A DNA stretch of 42,009 bases from Oxalobacteraceae bacterium. GTDB taxonomy: Bacteria > Pseudomonadota > Gammaproteobacteria > Burkholderiales > Burkholderiaceae_D. The notes below the pieces were generated by a model. It ran no database searches. It saw only the letters and a program-made list of their open reading frames with translations, and had not been told where the DNA came from. How positions within the stretch are numbered: the stretch's first letter is position 1; each line of letters starts with the position of its first letter. The stretch covers positions 1 through 42,009 of the forward strand of contig JAIXQK010000137.1 in the NCBI GenBank assembly GCA_027485795.1, given 5' to 3'. The position numbers and the translations under genes were made by a program. Of this stretch, positions 36,476 to 42,009 are shown in pieces.

Positions 36476-37351
36476 ATGTATATCGGTCGATTCGCGCCCT
36501 CCCCTACGGGTCCGTTGCATGCGGGATCACTCGTTGCAGCAATCGCTAGCTATCTCGATGCGCGCGCAAACCATGGTCATTGGCTAATTCGAATTGAAGA
36601 TGTCGATGAGGCGCGCACTGTTGCTGGCGCCGCTGAAAACATCATTCAAACACTCGCTGCGCTTGGTATGCGCTCAGATGGTGAGGTCCTCTGGCAAAGC
36701 ACTCGTCAAAATCGCTATAACGCAGCCTTCAATCAGCTTGCTAATGTAATCTATGCTTGCGCATGCAGTCGTAAGGAAATTGCCGACTCACGATTGACCT
36801 TGGCATCTGATGGCGCAGCAATCTATCCGGGTACTTGTCGCCACGGGCTAGCGCCGGGTCGAGCACCACGTGCTTGGCGAGTACGGGTGCCCGATGCCAA
36901 TGACCCCCAAGCACTGATTCAATTTCATGACCGTTGGCAGGGTCTGATTCAAGAAAATCTTGCCGCGCATGTCGGCGACTTTGTATTGAAACGTGCGGAT
37001 GGTTTTTGGGCGTATCAGCTCGCGGTGGTGGTAGATGACGCCGAGCAGGGCGTGACGGATATTGTGCGTGGCGCTGATCTGCTCGAATCAACTACACGAC
37101 AAATCTATCTACAGCGATTAATTGGCTTTAGCACGCCAGGCTATTTACATGTACCGGCGGTGGTGAATGATCGCGGAGAGAAGCTATCCAAGCAGACGGG
37201 TGCACTGCCACTCGATGTGGGGAATCCCATCAAAGCACTAATCGAAGCAGCAGGCCATTTAGGATTGACGCTCAGCCATACACCAAGCTCAGTCGATGAG
37301 TTCTGGACGATGGCAATTCTCGAGTGGGAGCAACGCTTCGTGCGGACTTAA
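36476..37351 (+). CDS. gluQ: Glutamyl-Q tRNA(Asp) synthetase
   Basis: A 291-residue paralogue of the catalytic core of glutamyl-tRNA synthetase. It attaches glutamate to queuosine 34 of tRNA-Asp. The class I HIGH-like motif is in GRFAPSPTGPLHAGSLVAA (residues 4-22). The KMSKS equivalent is GEKLSKQTG. A zinc site is suggested by ACACSRKE and YPGTCRHG. The anticodon-binding domain of GltX is absent, as expected. It follows dinB by twelve bases and is probably co-transcribed with it. Its stop lies only four bases from the stop of the convergent helicase gene. Confidence 0.95.
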   Translation: MYIGRFAPSPTGPLHAGSLVAAIASYLDARANHGHWLIRIEDVDEARTVAGAAENIIQTLAALGMRSDGEVLWQSTRQNRYNAAFNQLANVIYACACSRKEIADSRLTLASDGAAIYPGTCRHGLAPGRAPRAWRVRVPDANDPQALIQFHDRWQGLIQENLAAHVGDFVLKRADGFWAYQLAVVVDDAEQGVTDIVRGADLLESTTRQIYLQRLIGFSTPGYLHVPAVVNDRGEKLSKQTGALPLDVGNPIKALIEAAGHLGLTLSHTPSSVDEFWTMAILEWEQRFVRT

Positions 37352-37355
37352 ACTA

Positions 37356-38807
37356 TTAAGTCTTGGACCTACCACCCAGTAGCGCAGCACGCTTAGGCGC
37401 AGCTTTTGCGTTGCGCGGATCAACCGGCTTCTCTTCCATGGGTACCGACGGTGCAGCAGGCTCGTACGGTTTCAGGAACCATGGGTCGACTTTTTCTTTG
37501 CGCGGCATAGGCGCACTCGCACTACGTGCTGCGCGCTCGGTACGACGTTCCGAACGATCGTTAGAACGGTCACCCTGACGATCACTGCGCTCTGCGCGCT
37601 CCCCGCGCGCGCTACGCGGATGGAAATCTTCCAATTCAACCGGTGTGAGTTTCTGCTTGATCAGTTTTTCTATATCAAGCAGCAAGCGCGCATCTTTTTC
37701 ACAGTACAAGGATAGCGCATCACCGGAGGCTCCCGCGCGACCGGTACGGCCGATGCGGTGCACATAATCTTCAGCGTTGTACGGCAGATCGTAATTAATC
37801 ACGCAAGGTAACTCGGCGATATCCAATCCGCGAGCGGCGACATCGGTAGCGACCAACACATCAATGCCGCCCGCCTTGAATGCTTCCAGTGCCGCCATCC
37901 GCTCAGCCTGCGTCTTATCACCATGAATTGCCGAAGCCTTGACGCCTGCTCTTTCCAGCTCACGTGCCAACCGCGATGCACCGATCTTGGTGTTAGAAAA
38001 CACAATCACTTGCCGAATCTCGCGCTGCTTCAGCAAATGTACGACTGCATCACGCTTGGCTTCTTCTTCGACCTTGTAAATGATCTGCGTGACACGCTCA
38101 GCAGTCGCATTGCTACGCGCCACTTCAATTAGCTGAGGATTTTTCAGAAAGCTCGAAGCAAGCTTTTTTATCTCCGGCGAAAAAGTCGCCGAGAACATCA
38201 GGTTCTGTCGCTGCTTGGGTAGCAGATTGATGATGCGCTGCAGATCTGGCAAGAAGCCCATGTCCAGCATGCGATCTGCCTCATCCATCACAAAGATTTC
38301 TGTCTGTGAGAGGTTGAGGGTTTTCTGTTGGACATGGTCGAGCAAGCGACCTGGCGTTGCGATCAAAATCTCGACGCCCGCCCGCAGCGCCGCTGTCTGC
38401 GGCGCCATATCGATACCGCCGAACACGACAGCTGATCGTAATGGCGTATGGCGCGAATACGATTTCACATTGTCAGCTACCTGATCAGCCAATTCACGGG
38501 TCGGCGTCAGGATCAGCGCACGCACCGGGTGGCGCGCAGGTGAGGCGCTCGTATTTGCGTGCGGCAGCAGCTGCTGAATGATCGGGAGCGAGAAACCGGC
38601 GGTCTTACCGGTACCGGTCTGCGCGGCACCCATCACATCCCGGCCTTGCAGCACAACCGGTATCGCTTGGGCTTGGATCGGGGTGGGGTGTTGATAGCCC
38701 TGCTCGGCGAGCGCCTGCAGAATGGGCGGCGCAAGGCCGAAATCATCAAAACGGGGAAGCGATGCGGTGGCAGCTTCGGGGGCGGTAGGGGTGTTCAGCT
38801 CTGGCAT
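37356..38807 (-). CDS. rhlE: DEAD-box ATP-dependent RNA helicase, RhlE-type
   Basis: A 483-residue RNA helicase acting in ribosome assembly or mRNA turnover. Motifs in order: Q motif with FDDFGLAPPILQALAEQGYQHPTPIQ, motif I AAQTGTGKTAGF, Ia PTRELADQV, motif II VMDEADRMLDMGF, motif III MFSATF, motif IV VIVFSNTK, motif V VATDVAARGLDI and motif VI HRIGRTGRAG. The C-terminal 100 residues are basic and Arg/Ser/Glu-rich with repeated RSER/RSDR units, a typical disordered RNA-binding tail of RhlE proteins. It converges on gluQ with no space for a terminator. An extended -10 promoter lies 25 bases before the ATG. Confidence 0.93.
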   Translation of the reverse strand: MPELNTPTAPEAATASLPRFDDFGLAPPILQALAEQGYQHPTPIQAQAIPVVLQGRDVMGAAQTGTGKTAGFSLPIIQQLLPHANTSASPARHPVRALILTPTRELADQVADNVKSYSRHTPLRSAVVFGGIDMAPQTAALRAGVEILIATPGRLLDHVQQKTLNLSQTEIFVMDEADRMLDMGFLPDLQRIINLLPKQRQNLMFSATFSPEIKKLASSFLKNPQLIEVARSNATAERVTQIIYKVEEEAKRDAVVHLLKQREIRQVIVFSNTKIGASRLARELERAGVKASAIHGDKTQAERMAALEAFKAGGIDVLVATDVAARGLDIAELPCVINYDLPYNAEDYVHRIGRTGRAGASGDALSLYCEKDARLLLDIEKLIKQKLTPVELEDFHPRSARGERAERSDRQGDRSNDRSERRTERAARSASAPMPRKEKVDPWFLKPYEPAAPSVPMEEKPVDPRNAKAAPKRAALLGGRSKT

Positions 38808-39232
38808 TCGTCGGAATCGGTTTAGCGCGGAAGTATAGCACCCAAGCCTCTAGCCCGACGCACAAGTTCTTGATTGTAAAAGGAAACACTCTCAAACAGA
38901 TGGCGCACTCACGGCCCGGCACTGCGGTCGATACCGCCAACTCCGCTGTCAGCACCTCGCCCGATGGCGAATGCTGCCGGAAGGTACTCTGACCTTTCAA
39001 CTTAACCGCCCAATCGCGCTGATAAAGACCTTTGGATGCGCAGTAAAGTTTCTGCCAATAGTATTTCAGCTAGTAGCTTTCTGCGAATCTTGCACAGACG
39101 CTAGGTTACAAATCCAAGAGTTTTCATATCCTGCTTTTTTAAAAAGCTCTGCCTCATCAATCAAAGGCAAGCTTTCAAACCTCAAGAAACCTAGCATCAG
39201 TAATTTATTCAACCTCTTTGGAGCGGGCTGTT
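38808..39232. other. Intergenic region upstream of the ADP-ribosyltransferase gene
   Basis: These 425 bases between divergent genes hold the helicase promoter near 38835 and become strikingly AT-rich after about 39040. A 15-base palindrome, GCTTTTT-T-AAAAAGC, lies at 39133-39147. I find no clear sigma70 pair, PIP box or other known virulence-regulator site for the downstream gene, and no small gene. Confidence 0.5.
38832..38840 (-). promoter_or_regulatory. Extended -10 promoter of the RhlE-type helicase gene
   Basis: On the minus strand TGC-TATACT forms an extended -10 element ending 24 bases before the start codon. The -35 region has no good match, which is common for extended -10 promoters. 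Confidence 0.5.
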
Positions 39233-40411
39233 ATGGACACAATCGGAAGAATCAGGACTGCCATTTTTGGAAATGCTGAGAAAAAAGAAATCTCACCTGA
39301 TAAATCAGCTAAAAATCCATTCAACTCCCACACCACAAAATCCAGGGCCCATATAAACGGGGCGACAGATGACGGTCTTAAGGTGAATATCAGATCAACC
39401 GATCCCGCGAATTCCAAACCATCTTCCGAAACGCCACTAATACGAAGTTTTGCCGCTAGCAGCTCTACTGCTCAGCCATCAACAAATGCATCTACTTTGC
39501 CATCGGCGCATAAAGGCGGCAGCGCCCACACGATACCCTCCAAGACGTCTATCACTCCCTCGGTAAACACGCCTTCAGCAACGCCAACAAAATTTACGCC
39601 TACTAAACAAGTGATATTTTCTGAAGATGTACAAGATGCGTATTACGACAAACTTCGCCCAGAGGCAAAGTCTTTAGTAAACCAGTACAACTTGACGAAA
39701 ACAGAAGCAGCCGCGATTCACGCCTATACGCGAAATGAGTATTACAGGGACATGAATGCCGCACTGCGTGCAGTTAATAAAGATGGCAATGTAGACGCGT
39801 CCAGTGCTGACGCTCTGAAACAAGCCGGTATTACAGATGATGGATTAGCCGAAATGATTGCAGCGACAGTCAGCGGCATGAAGAAGCTTCCTCCGGACCA
39901 AACGGATACATCAGTATTCTTAGCACTGGGCCGGAACGACTCAGTACCCGAAGAATTTTTTGAACCCTATGCCCAAGGCGCTTCAATTACTATGGGACCG
40001 TTTTACTCAAGTACTGTTTCCATGCCGACAGTGGAGGGATGGTGGGATGGTAGCGACCACTTCCTGAGCGTATTACAAAACGTCAACGGAAATGGACGAG
40101 ATATTTCTGCATTTAGTGAATTCCCGAATGAGAAAGAGGTACTGTTCATGCCCGGCACGCGATTCATGGTGTTAGGCAGAACTGAGCGTACTGAAACACC
40201 AATGGGCACGCCGGGAATAATGGGTGCGTTTCAAACAAAAACCAAGATTCTGCTGCAGTTGCAAGAGGTTTCATCCAATCCGAATGATGCCTTGCCGCCA
40301 ACCATTCATCCTTCAACTTTTCAGTCGCTTTCAGCGCCTATCAAGAAGAAACCGAAAAAGTCTGATCCGGTTAAGTCCGAAACAAAATCAGCCTATTTCG
40401 GGCTTAGGTAA
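39233..40411 (+). CDS. Putative mono-ADP-ribosyltransferase (R-S-E class), candidate secreted effector
   Basis: A 392-residue protein. Residues 1 to about 125 are Ser/Thr/Pro/Asn-rich and look disordered. The rest matches the ADP-ribosyltransferase exoenzyme fold: an N-terminal helix AAAIHAYTRNEYYRDMNAAL (161-180), the NAD-binding Arg in FLALGRND (Arg234), an STS-like strand GPFYSSTVSMP (255-265), and the catalytic biglutamate FPNEKEVLFMPGTRFMVL with E300-K-E302 (ExE). ExE transferases such as ExoS, AexT and HopU1 modify arginine. The tail carries KKKPKK, resembling a nuclear localisation signal. There is no Sec signal or membrane segment. The ATG at 39233 follows GGAG at nine bases; a TTG five codons earlier has no site. 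AT-rich and alone, it is probably acquired. The target is unknown; a polymorphic-toxin role is less likely because no immunity gene is adjacent. Confidence 0.72.
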   Translation: MDTIGRIRTAIFGNAEKKEISPDKSAKNPFNSHTTKSRAHINGATDDGLKVNIRSTDPANSKPSSETPLIRSFAASSSTAQPSTNASTLPSAHKGGSAHTIPSKTSITPSVNTPSATPTKFTPTKQVIFSEDVQDAYYDKLRPEAKSLVNQYNLTKTEAAAIHAYTRNEYYRDMNAALRAVNKDGNVDASSADALKQAGITDDGLAEMIAATVSGMKKLPPDQTDTSVFLALGRNDSVPEEFFEPYAQGASITMGPFYSSTVSMPTVEGWWDGSDHFLSVLQNVNGNGRDISAFSEFPNEKEVLFMPGTRFMVLGRTERTETPMGTPGIMGAFQTKTKILLQLQEVSSNPNDALPPTIHPSTFQSLSAPIKKKPKKSDPVKSETKSAYFGLR

Positions 40412-40438
40412 GATTTTGGCTAGAAAGCGGTCGGGCCA

Positions 40439-40458
40439 AGGTCTGAAGGGACAGACCT
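40439..40458. repeat. Perfect hairpin downstream of tRNA-Ile2, possible terminator or REP-like element
   Basis: AGGTCTG (40439-40445) and CAGACCT (40452-40458) form a perfect seven-base-pair stem around AAGGGA. It lies between the ADP-ribosyltransferase stop and the tRNA 3' end, which face each other. No T-tract follows on either strand. The GGTCTGTCCC core read on the minus strand resembles REP-type repeats I recall from other proteobacteria; this is from memory only. Confidence 0.4.
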
Positions 40459-40496
40459 AGGAACCACTGCCGATTACAGAGGTTCTTGAAATCGTT

Positions 40497-40575
<79 letters not shown>

Positions 40576-40602
40576 AAAACTGTTACGGTCAGTTTAGCCC
40601 GT

Positions 40603-40608
40603 ATTGTA
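40603..40608 (-). promoter_or_regulatory. Possible -10 element of the tRNA-Ile2 gene
   Basis: TACAAT on the minus strand lies 27 bases before the tRNA 5' end and is followed by the GC-rich discriminator ACGGGC, as in stringently controlled stable-RNA promoters. It also sits in the loop of a perfect GCCCGT/ACGGGC hairpin (40597-40614). No good -35 is seen. Confidence 0.4.
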
Positions 40609-40623
40609 ACGGGCAGCTACCGG

Positions 40624-40652
40624 ATCGGCGAGGCCGCGCAGGCCACGCCGAT
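40624..40652 (-). terminator. Hairpin after rpoD, possible terminator without T-tract
   Basis: ATCGGCG-A-GGCC (40624-40635) pairs with GGCC-A-CGCCGAT (40641-40652) around a five-base loop, with one A/A mismatch (T/T on the transcribed minus strand). It starts 14 bases after the rpoD stop. No T-run follows, so termination would be inefficient or Rho-dependent. The hairpin may instead protect the mRNA 3' end. Confidence 0.5.
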
Positions 40653-40665
40653 GGTATGTTCAGGA

Positions 40666-42009
40666 TTAACTACCCTCGAGGAAACTCTTCAACTTGTCCG
40701 AGCGAGATGGATGACGCAACTTGCGCAATGCCTTCGCTTCGATCTGCCGAATACGTTCACGAGTGACATCGAACTGCTTGCCGACCTCTTCCAGCGTATG
40801 GTCGGTTGACATCTCGATACCAAAGCGCATCCGCAGTACTTTTGCCTCGCGAGGCGTGAGGGAGTCGAGTACGTCTTTCACGACACCACGCATGGAGGCA
40901 TGCAGCGCCGCGTCGGACGGTGCCAAGGTATTGAAGTCTTCGATAAAGTCGCCCAAATGCGAATCGTCGTCGTCGCCAATCGGCGTCTCCATCGAAATTG
41001 GCTCTTTGGCGATCTTCATGATCTTGCGGATCTTGTCCTCAGGCATCTCCATCTTCAGCGCCAGTGTCGCCGGATCTGGCTCGGAACCTGTCTCCTGCAA
41101 AATCTGTCGCGAGATACGATTCATCTTGTTGATGGTCTCGATCATGTGGACCGGGATACGAATCGTCCGCGCCTGATCCGCGATCGAGCGAGTGATGGCC
41201 TGACGAATCCACCAAGTCGCGTAAGTCGAGAATTTATAACCGCGCCGGTACTCGAATTTATCCACCGCCTTCATCAGGCCGATATTGCCTTCCTGTATCA
41301 GATCGAGGAATTGCAAGCCACGATTGGTGTACTTCTTCGCGATCGAGATCACCAAGCGCAAGTTCGCCTCAGTCATCTCACGCTTGGCCTTGCGTGCCTT
41401 GGTCTCACCGGCGGCCATCTTCTTGTTGATCTCGCGCAGATCTGGCAATGGCAATACCACGCGTGACTGCAGATCAAGCAGCTTTTGTTGAAGCTCTTTC
41501 ACGGCCGGCACATTACGCGCGAGTATGGTGCTGTAGGCGTGATTACCACTGACCTCACCATCAATCCATTTCAGATTGGTCTCGTTACCCGGGAAAACCT
41601 TAATGAAGTGGGTGCGCGGCATACGGCATTTATTAACCGCGACATCGAGAATCTGGCGCTCGATCTGACGCACTTCGTCGACTTGCGAACGCAATGTGTC
41701 ACACAGCTTTTCGACCACCTTAGCGGTGAAACGAATACCCATCAGCTCATTCGAAATAGCCTCTTGCGCCTTGACGTAAGGTTTCGAGTTATAGCCCTCA
41801 CGCTCATACGAGCGGCGCATTTTGTCGAACTGCGTGCTGATGGTGTCAAACTTGGCAAGCGAGTCCTGCTTTAATTGCTCGAGTTGCTCAGGCGAGAAAC
41901 CGGCAGCACCGCCGCCAGCATTCGAGGTTTCTTCTTCCCCGTCTTCATCCTCGTCCTCGTCTTCATCCTCTTCCTCGTCATCCGCTGCTTTGATTGGCAT
42001 CGGCGGCGC
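40666..42009 (-). CDS. rpoD: Primary RNA polymerase sigma factor RpoD (N-terminal part outside window)
   Basis: The last 447 codons of the housekeeping sigma70 factor; the 5' end runs off the right edge. The visible part begins in the acidic stretch (an Asp/Glu run of about 20 residues) between region 1.1 and the non-conserved region, typical of betaproteobacterial RpoD. It continues through region 1.2-2.1 and region 2.3-2.4, [19 protein letters not shown]. Region 3 ([15 protein letters not shown]) follows, then region 4.2, [20 protein letters not shown], which contacts the -35 element. The C-terminus [15 protein letters not shown] is canonical. An ATG near the edge is internal, not the true start. 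Confidence 0.98.
   Translation of the reverse strand, partial: APPMPIKAADDEEEDEDEDEDEDGEEETSNAGGGAAGFSPEQLEQLKQDSLAKFDTISTQFDKMRRSYEREGYNSKPYVKAQEAISNELMGIRFTAKVVEKLCDTLRSQVDEVRQIERQILDVAVNKCRMPRTHFIKVFPGNETNLKWIDGEVSGNHAYSTILARNVPAVKELQQKLLDLQSRVVLPLPDLREINKKMAAGETKARKAKREMTEANLRLVISIAKKYTNRGLQFLDLIQEGNIGLMKAVDKFEYRRGYKFSTYATWWIRQAITRSIADQARTIRIPVHMIETINKMNRISRQILQETGSEPDPATLALKMEMPEDKIRKIMKIAKEPISMETPIGDDDDSHLGDFIEDFNTLAPSDAALHASMRGVVKDVLDSLTPREAKVLRMRFGIEMSTDHTLEEVGKQFDVTRERIRQIEAKALRKLRHPSRSDKLKSFLEGS

Noticed and set aside
39040-39232. PIP box or comparable type III regulon site before the ADP-ribosyltransferase gene
   Set aside because: No pair of TTCG-type half-sites at 15-base spacing is present. 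The same holds upstream of 16989.

Overview
The window looks like the chromosome of a betaproteobacterium (Burkholderiales/Neisseriales side; I cannot place it further). The evidence is the gene content and order: a zapA locus, a proteobacterial AddA/AddB-type pair, trxA-rho-rpmE with a cysteine-poor (type B) L31, a sulfate uptake cluster that ends in cysB, the long form of DinB, GluQ-RS, and rpoD followed by a tRNA-Ile2(CAU). Base composition is moderately GC-rich, with a few AT-richer accessory genes. I see no insertion sequence, integrase, phage gene or CRISPR array.

Layout. 1-361 (-): 3' part of zapA and a short coiled-coil gene ahead of it. 478-6455 (-): an AddB-like nuclease and an AddA-like helicase-nuclease, translationally coupled. 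6748-8960 (+): trxA, rho, rpmE, with clear terminators after trxA and rpmE. 9066-12154 (+): a GT39-type membrane glycosyltransferase coupled to a MATE exporter. 12271-14145 (-): serC and an unknown gene that looks frameshifted near its 3' end. 14372-15670 (+): an MFS anion:cation symporter. 15808-16989 (-): a TraB/EreA/ChaN-like protein with a disordered N-terminus. 17214-18851 (-): an acyl-CoA synthetase.

19016-25423 (+) is a complete sulfate acquisition block: periplasmic binding protein, an OprP/OprO-type porin, CysT and CysW permeases, CysA ATPase, and the LysR regulator CysB. The porin plausibly carries sulfate across the outer membrane to Sbp and CysTWA. 25493-28517 is a loose, partly decayed envelope-glycan region: a GT39 transferase, about 500 bases without a convincing gene, a small membrane protein, and the C-terminal remnant of an O-antigen ligase/polymerase.

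28518-34290 (-) is a tightly coupled dnaE-msbA-peroxidase-related operon. 34401-37351 (+) holds trhO, dinB and gluQ, facing an RhlE-type helicase across four bases. The right end has a stand-alone gene at 39233-40411 that I read as an arginine-specific-type mono-ADP-ribosyltransferase, then tRNA-Ile2 and a partial rpoD.

The most interesting content is the ADP-ribosyltransferase at 39233-40411: R, STS-like and ExE motifs, a long disordered Ser/Thr/Pro-rich N-terminus and a Lys-rich NLS-like tail. Second is the TraB/EreA-like gene at 15808-16989, which has a similar architecture. Both look like candidate secreted effectors, although no secretion apparatus lies in the window.
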